Below, piece by piece: positions 40,870 to 50,726 of a DNA stretch of 64,000 nt. Source of the DNA: Candidatus Limosilactobacillus faecipullorum. GTDB lineage: Bacteria; Bacillota; Bacilli; Lactobacillales; Lactobacillaceae. The stretch spans positions 1 through 64,000 of the forward strand of contig DWYX01000059.1 in the NCBI GenBank assembly GCA_019118465.1, read 5' to 3'. Each line of letters starts with the position of its first letter. Position 1 is the stretch's first letter. The position numbers and the translations under genes are program-made. Below the pieces are notes generated by a model that searched no databases, was not told the origin of the DNA, and saw only the letters and a list, made by a program, of their open reading frames with translations.

Positions 40870-42351
40870 CTATTTGTTCAACTTGTAGATCCAAGCCCGA
40901 CCATCACGAGCAAGCAATTCGTCAGAAGCGGCTGGTCCCATTGAACCTGGGGCGTAGTTAGGGAATTGAGGTTCTTCAATGTCCCAAAGCTTCCGAACAA
41001 CATCAACAAACTTCCAAGCGTAGGCAATTTCAGCCCATGAAGCGAAGTTAGTGTGGTTGCCTTCCAAAGCATCGTGGAAAAGCCGTTCGTATGGTTCTGG
41101 TGCTTCCTTCTTTTCGTCAGCTGATTGCAAGAACTTAAGGTCAACTGGTTCCGTCTTGAAGCCTTGACCGGCACTCTTAGCGTTAACCCGCAATGCAAAC
41201 CCAGATTCTGGTTCAACATAAATCGTCAGAACATTACTCTTAAGAGATTGTTCTGATACCATCCGTGGGTTAGCAAAAATGTCGATTAATGGCTTCCGGA
41301 AGACAACATCGATCCGGGTAAACTTGTCAGCCAACTTCTTCCCAGTCCGAACGTAGAATGGCACACCAGACCAACGGTAGTTGTCAAACATAAGCTTAGC
41401 AGCTACGAAAGTTTCCGTTGATGAGTCTGATGGTACCCCGTCTGCGTCACGGTAAGCTGGAGTGTTGTCGCCAGCATCGTATTGACCACGAACAAAGTTA
41501 GCGGCTGCTTCGGATGGGGTGTAAACCCGTAAGGAACGAAGGGCCTTGATCTTTTCAACCCGAACATCACTGTCAGTGAAGGAAACCGGTTGTTCCATTG
41601 CCAATTGGGCAACCACTTGCATAATGTGGTTTTGAACCATGTCCCGAAGGGCACCAGAATTGTCGTAGTAACCAGCCCGTTCTTCGACCCCAAGCTTTTC
41701 ACTTAAGGTAACTTGGATGTTGTCGATGTAACGGTTGTTCCAAAGAGATTCAACGATCGTGTTACCAAACCGAAGAGCTTGGATGTTTTGAACCATTTCC
41801 TTTCCGAGATAGTGGTCAATCCGGAAGATTTGGTTTTCATCGAAAGTTTGTGACAATTCATCGTTCAAAGTCTTAGCAGAAGCAAAGTCACGCCCAAATG
41901 GCTTTTCCATGATCAAACGGTTGTAGCCTTCATCAGTCAAGAGATTTTGCTTCTTAATGTTCATGGCAATCGTTCCAAAGAATTGTGGAGCAACTGACAT
42001 GTAGAAGAGGCGGTTACCTTGCGTTCCGAATTGTTTATCTAACTTAGCCAAACGTTCCTTAAGCACATCATAGTGTTCAGGCTTAGTAACGTCGTGGGCT
42101 TGGTAGAAGAAGTGCTTCGTGAAAGCAGTAGCTTCGCCATTCTTCGTTTCAGGAATATCCTTAATCGAATCAGCAACTAAAGCTTGGAATTCTTCGTCTG
42201 ACTTTTCCCGACGAGAAGTACCAAGTAAAGCAAAGTGGTCTGCAAGGTATCCCTTCTGGTATAGCTTAAAAAGGGATGGGTAGAGCTTACGGTGGGCAAG
42301 GTCACCGGCAGCCCCAAATAAAGTAATCAAAGCAATGTTTTCCGTAGCCAA
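40870..42351 (-). CDS. zwf: Glucose-6-phosphate dehydrogenase (TTG start assumed)
   Basis: ITLFGAAGDLAHRKLYPSLF; RIDHYLGKEMVQNIQALRFGN. Confidence 0.96.
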   Translation of the reverse strand: MATENIALITLFGAAGDLAHRKLYPSLFKLYQKGYLADHFALLGTSRREKSDEEFQALVADSIKDIPETKNGEATAFTKHFFYQAHDVTKPEHYDVLKERLAKLDKQFGTQGNRLFYMSVAPQFFGTIAMNIKKQNLLTDEGYNRLIMEKPFGRDFASAKTLNDELSQTFDENQIFRIDHYLGKEMVQNIQALRFGNTIVESLWNNRYIDNIQVTLSEKLGVEERAGYYDNSGALRDMVQNHIMQVVAQLAMEQPVSFTDSDVRVEKIKALRSLRVYTPSEAAANFVRGQYDAGDNTPAYRDADGVPSDSSTETFVAAKLMFDNYRWSGVPFYVRTGKKLADKFTRIDVVFRKPLIDIFANPRMVSEQSLKSNVLTIYVEPESGFALRVNAKSAGQGFKTEPVDLKFLQSADEKKEAPEPYERLFHDALEGNHTNFASWAEIAYAWKFVDVVRKLWDIEEPQFPNYAPGSMGPAASDELLARDGRAWIYKLNK

Positions 42352-42542
42352 TGTGTTCACTCCTCTAGAATTTAAATAAATTCGCTCTAACGGTAACAAT
42401 TATATACTCTCTTGCCCAGCTCTGCACGAAAAACAGGGTTTAGAAACTCTAAAAACAAAAACTTTGAAAAATGGAATGGCTGGAGTGAAACGGTAGTTGG
42501 CGGTAATTGTTAAATGTCGATCAAAATTGGTCTAGCTTAAAA

Positions 42543-43727
42543 TTATTTTTCGATAATCTGATCATGCCGTTCGCTAAATAAGCCAAAAATCGTGAAGATA
42601 ATCGAAATCAAAATCGTAACGATAATGGCCACTTGCCAATTTCCAGCAGTTGCCTTCAAGTTTCCAGTTAACCAAGGGCCAATTGCGGCTAATAAGTAAC
42701 CAAGGGATTGCACCATTCCGGAAAGGGAACGAGTATCAGCAGGATTACTAGTTTTAAGGCCAAAGAGAGTCATGATTAAGCCAAATGTTGAAGCAGTTCC
42801 TAAACCTAAAAGTAGGGCAATTAGGACGTAGTAGGTAAAACTGCTAGTTGGGAGAAGCAGGCCAACGTAGCCTAAAGTTGTAAGTAATCCGGCGACAAAG
42901 ACGATGCTCCCACGTTTTTTAACTTTAGTTGCTAACATCGGGACGATAAAGGCAGTTGGCATCGAGAAGAGTTGGAAGAGTCCAGCAACTAGACTCGCAT
43001 TATTACTTGAAAGGCCATGGTCCATGGCGATACTTGGGAGCCAAGCAACAGTAGTGTAGAAGACGAATGAAGACAGGCCAAAGTAAAGGAGTAAGTACCA
43101 AGCCCGGGGGTTAGTGTACATATTGTTGCCCTTTGCAAGCTTGGCAGTCTGGATAATTGGCCGACTTCTCCTTGCCGTGGGGAGCCATAGGATCAAGGTG
43201 ACCGTAACCAAGAGGGTTAGGATAGTGATTCCAAATTGCCAGCTATTGGCGTGAGCGATTGGAGTGATCAGATAGGCTCCTAAGGCGCTAAACATGGTAA
43301 GAGAAACATTGTAGAGACTAGTCATTGGCCCGATTCGGTCGGGCATTTTTTCGGTGATGATCGCTGGTAATAGGACGTTAATGAAAGTGGTGGCGATCCC
43401 AATTAAGACAGTCCCAATCATTAAGGCTGAAAGTGAGAAGATCCGTAAAATTGAACCTAAGATTAGAATTGCTAAGGCGAGGGCGATGGTAATTTCGTTA
43501 CCAAACCGCCGACTCAGTCCCGGAACTAGTGAAGAAAGTACTCCAAAGCAAATCAAGGGGATGGTGGTTAAGATTCCTAACTCGGTTACCGGAATGTGGA
43601 AACTAGTAGCGATTTCATTTACAACAGATGGTAGTGAGGTAAACGGTGACCGCATACAAGCTCCAAGAAGAAAGAGCCCAAGGACTAAGAAAAAGCTTTG
43701 ACGTTTGGTTTGGGTCAAAGTGGTCAT
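42543..43727 (-). CDS. MFS transporter (CynX/NimT-like)
   Basis: 12-TM-like hydrophobic pattern; FLLGACMRSPFTSLPSVVNEIA. Confidence 0.85.
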   Translation of the reverse strand: MTTLTQTKRQSFFLVLGLFLLGACMRSPFTSLPSVVNEIATSFHIPVTELGILTTIPLICFGVLSSLVPGLSRRFGNEITIALALAILILGSILRIFSLSALMIGTVLIGIATTFINVLLPAIITEKMPDRIGPMTSLYNVSLTMFSALGAYLITPIAHANSWQFGITILTLLVTVTLILWLPTARRSRPIIQTAKLAKGNNMYTNPRAWYLLLYFGLSSFVFYTTVAWLPSIAMDHGLSSNNASLVAGLFQLFSMPTAFIVPMLATKVKKRGSIVFVAGLLTTLGYVGLLLPTSSFTYYVLIALLLGLGTASTFGLIMTLFGLKTSNPADTRSLSGMVQSLGYLLAAIGPWLTGNLKATAGNWQVAIIVTILISIIFTIFGLFSERHDQIIEK

Positions 43728-43890
43728 TCCTTTCGTATTAAAGTCACTATATTTTAGCACATATAACGTTTTACTAAAACCATAACTATTGAGTCAACAA
43801 GGAAGGACTAATTTTAAATCTTGAATTTTGGAGAAATTGACGAAACCGTTACAAAATAATACAATAGTTGAGATCTTAAATCGGAGGAAA

Positions 43891-44313
43891 ATGATGACGG
43901 CAAAATTATATCCGTTTTTAACTTTTGAAAACGCAAAGGAAGCAATGGCCTACTATGCGGAAGTTTTCGGGGCCCAAATTATTACTCACAACCCGCTTAG
44001 CGAAGCGCAAGTGACGAACTTGGGGTTGGAAGTTTCAGATCTTGAAGAGACAACCGCATTAGGTGAGTTTACGGTTGCAGGGCAAAAAATTATTTGTGCG
44101 GATGCAACAATGAATAATCCACAACCTTCATCCTTAGTGGCGATTCTATTAAATTTTGATGGTGATGAAGGAGCTGCCCGGGAATTTTTTGATCGGTTAG
44201 CTAGTTCAGAAGAATTACGGGTGACAATGCCATTCGGACCTCATCAATATTATGGCCAATTAGGTCAAATTGTGGACCGTTACGGGATCACGTGGTATGT
44301 AGTTTCTGAATAA
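43891..44313 (+). CDS. VOC-family protein (PhnB/glyoxalase-like)
   Basis: MMTAKLYPFLTFENAKEAMAYYAEVFGAQI; start after cggagg. Confidence 0.88.
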   Translation: MMTAKLYPFLTFENAKEAMAYYAEVFGAQIITHNPLSEAQVTNLGLEVSDLEETTALGEFTVAGQKIICADATMNNPQPSSLVAILLNFDGDEGAAREFFDRLASSEELRVTMPFGPHQYYGQLGQIVDRYGITWYVVSE

Positions 44314-44329
44314 TATTCAGAGATGAAAT

Positions 44330-44366
44330 AAAGACCAGGAAGAACTCGCTTCTTCCCGGTCTTTTT
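44330..44366. terminator. Bidirectional terminator
   Basis: AAAGACCAGGAAGAA / TTCTTCCCGGTCTTT. Confidence 0.8.
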
Positions 44367-44838
44367 ACTTTTCATCTGCAAATTCACTTGCCCGTTGCTT
44401 AAGAACACCATAAATTCGTTCGATATCTCGATCCGTTCCCCGGAGTTCATAGTCAGCAAGAAAAGGTAAATTAAACTTGGCAGAATATTTGCGAGCCGTC
44501 AAGCAATACTGCTCGTTGAAATTTTTATTTCCAGAACCAACAATTCCCATGCAACGTTTGATATTGTCGTTTTGTTCTACATATTCTCCCAAAGGATTAG
44601 TCAGCATTTCGGTAAAGCCAGAATCAAAGCCGTTACCACCGTCGAGGTAAGTCGGAACGAAGATAAAGAAGGGCTGGGTTTCCTTAGCTGGTAAGGTTTG
44701 TTCGGTAATTTCTTTTAGAGTAACTGCCGGATTAGCCTTATTGATGATATGTTGTTGTTCAGCGTATGAAGCCAAGCGTTTTAAAAAGGAGCGGGTATTT
44801 CCTTCAATTGAAATGAAAAGAATGCTAAGATCGTTCAT
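44365..44838 (-). CDS. nrdI: Flavodoxin-like NrdI
   Basis: LSILFISIEGNTRSFLKRLA; GIVGSGNKNFNEQYCLTARKYSAKFNLPFLADYELRGTDRDIERI. Confidence 0.9.
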   Translation of the reverse strand: MNDLSILFISIEGNTRSFLKRLASYAEQQHIINKANPAVTLKEITEQTLPAKETQPFFIFVPTYLDGGNGFDSGFTEMLTNPLGEYVEQNDNIKRCMGIVGSGNKNFNEQYCLTARKYSAKFNLPFLADYELRGTDRDIERIYGVLKQRASEFADEK

Positions 44839-44936
44839 GTTAATTACCTCATTCAGTTAGTCTTCGATAATCTATTGTACGCGCTTTATTGAGAAATTAA
44901 AATAAAAGAAGCTTTATTTTTGCGAGGAAATTTATC

Positions 44937-45455
44937 ATGGTTGAAATTAAATTAATTGATGAATCGGTTGCTGGTCTAGGGAAACAGATTAGTTCATTGG
45001 TTGGCTGTGAGCTAATAAAAAATTGGCAAATTAATTTTTCGCCTGACTTAGTTTTGGGGTGGATTCCAAATTTCAATACGCCAAATTTGGGGGTTGAGAA
45101 GTTAGTGCAATGGGTTGATCAGGCACCCGCTAAAGTAAAAAAAATTGTGATGCTTGCGCCGGCGGGAACTGCGGATGATGCTACTGTTGATCAGTTGACA
45201 GTTTGGTATGGTCAAAAAGCTCAGCAGTTAATGCTTGATGGCCTTTATGCAGTCAAAATGGTTGATGAATTGGAATTCCCTTACACTGTTATACGAGTTT
45301 TACCGCTAACTAAACAAAAGGTTGCGGGAAAAATTTATCGGGAAGGACAGTCGTTACTAGGTCAAGTTACTCCCCAAGATACCTTGGTAAAAGTTTTTGT
45401 AGAAGCGTTGACGACCGATAAGTACCTGAATCAATCAATTGGGATTGCTGATTAG
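44937..45455 (+). CDS. Degenerate Rossmann/atypical SDR-like protein
   Basis: VMLAPAGTADDATVDQL...DGLYAVKMVDELEFPYTVIRVLPL resembles an atypical-SDR core; N-terminal glycine motif absent. Confidence 0.5.
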   Translation: MVEIKLIDESVAGLGKQISSLVGCELIKNWQINFSPDLVLGWIPNFNTPNLGVEKLVQWVDQAPAKVKKIVMLAPAGTADDATVDQLTVWYGQKAQQLMLDGLYAVKMVDELEFPYTVIRVLPLTKQKVAGKIYREGQSLLGQVTPQDTLVKVFVEALTTDKYLNQSIGIAD

Positions 45456-45543
45456 TAAAATAGCTAGTTTGAAAAACCAGCTAATGGATAACCGAAACTA
45501 GTTAAGGTATAATTAGGTGGATAAAAGTGAAGGGGGCTTTAGC

Positions 45544-46065
45544 GTGGAACTCAAAAAATACGAAGCTTGGCGGAAGCGGTTAGCTTCAAGTCAGTTGCGG
45601 CGTTGGGAAGAATTACCTGAATTGAATCTTTACATTGATCAATTAATTGCAGTGATTAATGATCGTTGTGCTAGTTTGGGTGTAAGTCCCATTACCAAGT
45701 CGATGATTAACAATTATGTTAAAAAGGGTGTTATTATGGCGCCAGTAAAAAAGAAGTATTCACGGTATCAAGTCGCTGCGGTCATGGTAATTGCTTTGTT
45801 AAAGAACATTTATCCATTAACAGCGATTAAGGAAGCGCTAGACCAATTAACAATTAACGATTACCCACAAGCAACTTACAATCGCTTTGTGGAGCACTTT
45901 AATGCTTTACTATTAGACGAAACGGCTCCCCAGGGGAATGTTAATCCTGCTAATGATGAACTTTTGCGGTTAGCCGCGCAAACAGCTTACCAACGGATGC
46001 TATCAACTAAGCTTCTAGAAGAAATGAAGCGGCAACAGCAACCCGTCGAAGTGAAAAAGGGTTAA
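45544..46065 (+). CDS. DUF1836-like protein (GTG start)
   Basis: LNLYIDQLIAVINDRC...ITKSMINNYVKKGVIMAPVKKKYSRYQVAAVMVIALLKNIYPL. Confidence 0.82.
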   Translation: MELKKYEAWRKRLASSQLRRWEELPELNLYIDQLIAVINDRCASLGVSPITKSMINNYVKKGVIMAPVKKKYSRYQVAAVMVIALLKNIYPLTAIKEALDQLTINDYPQATYNRFVEHFNALLLDETAPQGNVNPANDELLRLAAQTAYQRMLSTKLLEEMKRQQQPVEVKKG

Positions 46066-46075
46066 GAAAAAGGCT

Positions 46076-46250
46076 CTACCGGGAAAGCGGTGGGGAGCAA
46101 GTCTCCTTAACGGCCTGGTGGGGATAAGGAGCGGCAAGGCTGATTCTAAAAGAATCGTTCTGTTTGGCGTTTGTGAACCTACGCAATTGTACGATCAGCG
46201 GAAAATTATTCTTTAAGGTAGTGGCTTTCGCCCCGAGTTTCTGTGTAATA
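46076..46250 (+). repeat. Long structured intergenic element, copy C
   Basis: GGATAAGGAGCGGCAAGGCTGATT...TGGCGTTTGTGAACCTACGCAA...GATCAGC...CTTTAAGGTAGTGGCTTTCGCC. Confidence 0.6.
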
Positions 46251-46252
46251 TC

Positions 46253-46295
46253 AAAAAGGTTGGGAAGAAGTTTTTGGCTTTTTCCCAACCTTTTT
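46253..46295. terminator. Bidirectional terminator
   Basis: AAAAAGGTTGGGAAGAAG...CTTTTTCCCAACCTTTTT. Confidence 0.85.
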
Positions 46296-46297
46296 CC

Positions 46298-47536
46298 TTA
46301 ATTTACATTTAACTCAGTAACTGCCGGAGTCGTCTTAGCAATCACCTTACCGTGACGAATGTTATAGAGGACTTCAACGTGTTCGTTGAGGGCATTGTAG
46401 AAGTCGCTTTGGTTTAAGAGAATGCAGTCACCGGGTTTACCGACTTCAATGCCGTATTGGTCTTCGATGTGAAGAGTCCGAGCGGCATTGGTCGTTACGA
46501 ACTTGTAGGAATCCTGGATTTGGCCGTAACCCATTAAATGGGAAATGTAGACCCCCATGGTAACGGCGTCGAGCATATTGCCATTACCAAGTGGATTCCA
46601 TGGATCCTTAACGTCGTCTTCCCCAAAGGAAACATTAATCCCGGCAGCGTTAAGTTCCTTAACCCGGGTAACTCCCCGTCGTTTAGGATAGGTGTCAAAT
46701 CGGCCGCCAAGGTGAACGTTAACTAAAGGATTAGCCACAAAGTTAATCCCACTCATTTTAAGGAGCCGGGAGAGTTTGTAGGTGTAAGCATCATTGTAAC
46801 TTCCCATGGCCGTGGTGTGACTAGCTGTTACTCGCGAACCCATTTGCCGTTCGTAAGCTTCAGTAGCTAAAACTTCTAAGTTCCGGGAAGCAGGGTCGTC
46901 AATTTCATCACAGTGGACATCGACCAATTTATCGTACTTATCGGCCAGGGCCATTAAGAAGTGAACGGATTGCCAACCATATTCGGTTGTGAATTCAAAG
47001 TGTGGAATCCCCCCGACAACGTCAACCCCTTCTTTAACGGCTTGTTCCATTAGTTCCTTGCCATGAGGGAAGCTTAAAATTCCTTCTTGAGGGAAAGCAA
47101 CTAGTTGGAGGTCAATACTGTCCTTCATTTCTTCCCGGAGTTCGAGAAGTGCTTCGGTAGCGATAAGATGGGGATCAGTGACATCAACGTGACTCCGGAC
47201 GTGTTGGATTCCATGACCAATCATGTTTAACAAGGTTGCCTTGGCCCGCTTCTTTACATCGGCCTTGGTCAGATCCTTTTTCCGTTCACTCCAGATCCGG
47301 ATACCATCAAATAGGGTCCCAGTTTCATTCCATTCTGGTTCGCCGGCGGTTAAAGTTGAGTCTAAATGAACGTGAGAATCAATGAATGGAGGGAGTAATA
47401 ACTTACCTTCCCCATCAATTACGGTTTCGCCGGGTTTAGCGGTGAGGTTAGTCTCAATTTGGGAAAACTTACCATCCTCAATTTGAACGTCGGTAACTTC
47501 CTTTGCGTTATTTACGTGGACATTTTTAATTAACAT
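46298..47536 (-). CDS. codA: Cytosine deaminase family amidohydrolase
   Basis: LLLPPFIDSHVHLDSTLTAGEPEWNETGTLFDGI; VDVHCDEIDD; follows codB. Confidence 0.93.
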   Translation of the reverse strand: MLIKNVHVNNAKEVTDVQIEDGKFSQIETNLTAKPGETVIDGEGKLLLPPFIDSHVHLDSTLTAGEPEWNETGTLFDGIRIWSERKKDLTKADVKKRAKATLLNMIGHGIQHVRSHVDVTDPHLIATEALLELREEMKDSIDLQLVAFPQEGILSFPHGKELMEQAVKEGVDVVGGIPHFEFTTEYGWQSVHFLMALADKYDKLVDVHCDEIDDPASRNLEVLATEAYERQMGSRVTASHTTAMGSYNDAYTYKLSRLLKMSGINFVANPLVNVHLGGRFDTYPKRRGVTRVKELNAAGINVSFGEDDVKDPWNPLGNGNMLDAVTMGVYISHLMGYGQIQDSYKFVTTNAARTLHIEDQYGIEVGKPGDCILLNQSDFYNALNEHVEVLYNIRHGKVIAKTTPAVTELNVN

Positions 47537-47539
47537 AAG

Positions 47540-48901
47540 CTACTTCCTTTCTAAAAAACGCATCAGGACTGCATAGAGCAGGGCTGAGAATAACATGTCG
47601 ATGAAGGTCATCCCCACAGTGTTCACAAAAATTGGTAATTGGTGACCCGCTAAAAAGAGAGCGACCCCCGCAACAAAAGTGATAATAGCACTGAGGTTGA
47701 AACCACCCCGGTACCAGTATTCGCCATTAATTTTACCAAATTCGGTGACGTGATAATTACCATGGTTAATAAAGTAAAAGTCGGTACAGATAATAGCAAT
47801 TGTTGGACCAAGGACCATGGCAACGTAGTCAAGGAAGCTTTCAAAGGTGGTTAAGAAACTCCCAACAAACATTGGAATGAAGGTAACGAGAGTTGCCAAG
47901 GCTACGACGGTCCAAAGGGAGTACTTGAGCCGTAGCTTGGGAAAAATATTAGAAAGAGCAGATCCGGCCCCCAGTAAGTTAACCGCATTGGCCGTCATGG
48001 AAGTTAGGATAATAACGAGCAGGGCGATCACTCCAAGGCCCAGCTTGCTGGCGATGGTTGAAGGATCAGAGTTGTTGGCGTCGTAAATTCCGCTGGTAAT
48101 GGCAATTCCGATCGTTGAGATTAAACCGATAAAGGCAAACCAAACCACCCCAACCATCGCGCCTAACCAAGGCGAAAGGACGGAATTATGCTTGTCAGCA
48201 GTAAAACGAGTGAAGTCAGCCCCGGCCGTTACCCAAGCTAGGTTAAAGGCGGCAACGTAGTCAATGGCGGCCCCAGTTGCCATCTTTTGTTTGAGCGGAA
48301 CGGACCAATGAGCGATTTGGCTTAGAGAAACCGTCTTGAAGACCGCCACGGATTCCCAAATTACAAAGATTAAAACGACGATGATTCCGATCCGTTCAAT
48401 CATTTGGATCGAACGGGAACCGCTAGCAACACTAATAATGTGGAGGATACTCATGATTAAGATCCCAACCACGAGGCCCCATTCACCGTTCGGTTGGCCC
48501 CAAACCGGCCATTTAAAGAGGTCATGGAAAAGGAGACTAACTGACTGGGCGGCGATGAAGGTGTTAACGGCGGTCCAACCAATAAATTGGGTGATGTTGA
48601 CTAGCGATGGAAGGTAACTTCCCCGTTCACCAAAGGAAGCACGGGCGATGGTCATGGTTGAAACTCCGGTTTTATAACCGATGTAACCAACTAAACTTAA
48701 GAACAAGTATGAGAGGGCCGATGAAAGGACTAAGACCTGCATTGCGACCGCAAACCCGCAAGCAGCGATTACCCCTCCAACGAACCAGGTTCCGTTATTG
48801 GCGTTTGCGCCGACCCAGGTCGCAAACATATCCCAGCGGGTGGTGTGCCGGGCGTTTAGGGGAATCGGCGTAATTTCACTCGAACTTTGTTTTTCAGCCA
48901 T
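47540..48901 (-). CDS. codB: Cytosine permease, NCS1 family
   Basis: TWVGANANNGTWFVGG; MTIARASFGERGSYLPSLVNITQFIGW. Confidence 0.93.
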   Translation of the reverse strand: MAEKQSSSEITPIPLNARHTTRWDMFATWVGANANNGTWFVGGVIAACGFAVAMQVLVLSSALSYLFLSLVGYIGYKTGVSTMTIARASFGERGSYLPSLVNITQFIGWTAVNTFIAAQSVSLLFHDLFKWPVWGQPNGEWGLVVGILIMSILHIISVASGSRSIQMIERIGIIVVLIFVIWESVAVFKTVSLSQIAHWSVPLKQKMATGAAIDYVAAFNLAWVTAGADFTRFTADKHNSVLSPWLGAMVGVVWFAFIGLISTIGIAITSGIYDANNSDPSTIASKLGLGVIALLVIILTSMTANAVNLLGAGSALSNIFPKLRLKYSLWTVVALATLVTFIPMFVGSFLTTFESFLDYVAMVLGPTIAIICTDFYFINHGNYHVTEFGKINGEYWYRGGFNLSAIITFVAGVALFLAGHQLPIFVNTVGMTFIDMLFSALLYAVLMRFLERK

Positions 48902-48917
48902 GATAACCTCCAGAGAT

Positions 48918-49094
48918 AAAAAAAGTCCTTCCCCGATTGGGCAAGGACGGTAATTTTTCGCTCTGGTAGTCTTAGCCTAGCTATAGGTTACCTTGAAAAG
49001 CTTTACTGGTCATTTGCGCCTCACGGGACTGCATTAAATGCCAAACTGAATTTTAAGTTGTAACGAGTATAGCGGTTTTAATTGGGGATGTCAA
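48918..49094 (-). promoter_or_regulatory. PyrR-type attenuator leader of codBA with promoter
   Basis: Promoter TTGACA-17-TATACT; PyrR-loop-like AGTCCCGTGAGGC (49030-49018) within CATTT/AAATG stem; antiterminator GGTAA/TTACC; terminator GTCCTTGCCC-aatc-GGGGAAGGACTTTTTTT. Confidence 0.8.
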
Positions 49095-49097
49095 TTG

Positions 49098-49442
49098 TCA
49101 CCGCTTTACTTCGTGGCGGAGCCGGTCTAATTCGAGATGGTTAAAGCCACTATATTCAAAGGTGAAGTGGTATTGCTGACGAACCACGTTTAAGACAGCG
49201 ATTAGTTCATCAAAGTCCAGGTCATTTAAAATGGCGATTGGCCAGGAGCGTTGCCAGTGGTGGGGTCGGCGGGAATTAAAGAAAAGGTTATAACAATCGT
49301 CCGGAGAATAATAAGCCACCGCAATCCAGTAGCGAGTTTGGCGGGTCTGTTTGAAATGACGGGCGATTTGTTCACAGATCTTTTTACCGATTGGTTGGGG
49401 ATTAAAACTATTCAAAGCTCTGACCTCCACCGTGACCCCCAA
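49098..49442 (-). CDS. Hypothetical protein overlapping the 3-prime end of the Y-polymerase gene
   Basis: ORF begins 35 nt inside the upstream gene; no recognised domain. Confidence 0.55.
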   Translation of the reverse strand: MGVTVEVRALNSFNPQPIGKKICEQIARHFKQTRQTRYWIAVAYYSPDDCYNLFFNSRRPHHWQRSWPIAILNDLDFDELIAVLNVVRQQYHFTFEYSGFNHLELDRLRHEVKR

Positions 49443-50721
49443 CTAGCTTTGACCGGGAAATAAAAGTACCACCTTTTTCGAGACTACTTGCCTTCATAAT
49501 GGCAGTTTTACCGAATTTTTGGCGAATTTCATCCATCGTGTTTTCAACATCAATCGCCACGGTTGCAGCTCGACTTTGAAAGAGGTTTAATTGTTCGCCA
49601 AATCGTTCGCTAAGCCGGCTTGCGCTAACACTAATATGACGGACGGGTTGGCCTTGCCAATGTTGCTCAAAGAGGTCCAAGATTGGAAGAATTAATTTTC
49701 GCTCATCAGCAGTCGAAACGTCGAGCTTCTTAGAGTGAGCAAAGCCGGTCCGGCCGTCTTCATCGATGACGCCTTTGGCATAACCGATCCCGAGGTAAAC
49801 CCCGTTCGCCTGTTTGTGCCGGGCCCGGAGGCGGGAAGCGACTTGGGCCGTAATTTCTTTAATTACCAATTCAATTTCGCCCTTTTTTACGTAATCCCGG
49901 GGAAGGACCTGGGAATTACCAATTGATCGGTCACGCTTGAGCGGTTGGTGACTAAGCACAGTCCGGTCAATTCCCCAGGCGGTGGCGTACAAACGGACTC
50001 CAATTTGCCCCAGTTCACGCTTGAGTAAATGGGGATCAGTATGGGCTAGTTCATACATATTAGTAATTCCAATGTTATTTAAGCGATTAGCCATCCGGTG
50101 ATTAATGCCCCAAACATCCGTTAGGTTATCAATCTCCCAAATTTTTTGAGTGGCGATATTGTTGGTAATGACCCCAATTCCTTCTTTGTTATGCTTAGAG
50201 TAAACGTCTAAGGCGATCTTAGCTTGGAGAGGATTATTACCAACCCCAATGGTAGTAACGAGGTGTAGGCGATCATGGACCGTAGCTTGAATGGCTGTAA
50301 TAACATCATAAATATTACTTGAAGTTAGTTGCCAAGAATGGGTGAGATTGAGCAGGGATTCGTCAATTGAGTAAGGAAGAATGTCTTCTGGGGGGATGAA
50401 TTGTTGGTAGATGGCATTGACTTCCAGGTTCTTTTTAATATAGAGATTCATCCGGGGTGGGACCACCAACAGCCGGTCATCAGCTGGTAAATCTCGGGCC
50501 CGGTTAACATTATGCAAGTCAAAAAGCTTCTTAGCTGCAGGAGAAGAAGCTAAAATGAGACCACTCCCCGTGTTATCCGCCTCAGACATTACAACCAAGG
50601 GGGTGGTTAGGGGGTCGAGGTTACGAGTAGTACACTCCACCGTGGCGTAGAAAGATTTATTGTCGATCATTAGGTAAACGCCACTCGGCTCTTTTGAATA
50701 GTCCACGTCTTCACACCTCAC
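49408..50721 (-). CDS. Y-family DNA polymerase (UmuC/UvrX-like)
   Basis: VYLMIDNKSFYATVECTTRNLDPLTTPLVVMS; YSIDESLLNLTHSW; TTIGVGNNPLQAKIALD. Confidence 0.92.
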   Translation of the reverse strand: MRCEDVDYSKEPSGVYLMIDNKSFYATVECTTRNLDPLTTPLVVMSEADNTGSGLILASSPAAKKLFDLHNVNRARDLPADDRLLVVPPRMNLYIKKNLEVNAIYQQFIPPEDILPYSIDESLLNLTHSWQLTSSNIYDVITAIQATVHDRLHLVTTIGVGNNPLQAKIALDVYSKHNKEGIGVITNNIATQKIWEIDNLTDVWGINHRMANRLNNIGITNMYELAHTDPHLLKRELGQIGVRLYATAWGIDRTVLSHQPLKRDRSIGNSQVLPRDYVKKGEIELVIKEITAQVASRLRARHKQANGVYLGIGYAKGVIDEDGRTGFAHSKKLDVSTADERKLILPILDLFEQHWQGQPVRHISVSASRLSERFGEQLNLFQSRAATVAIDVENTMDEIRQKFGKTAIMKASSLEKGGTFISRSKLVGGHGGGQSFE

Positions 50722-50726
50722 TCAAA

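Noticed and set aside
43354-43701. 115-aa ORF antisense to the MFS gene
   Set aside because: Mirror of TM-rich coding sequence
44302-44330. AGTTTCTGAATAATATTCAGAGATGAAA as an independent repeat copy
   Set aside because: Partly encodes the VOC protein C-terminus, so similarity may be chance; mentioned only as supporting context
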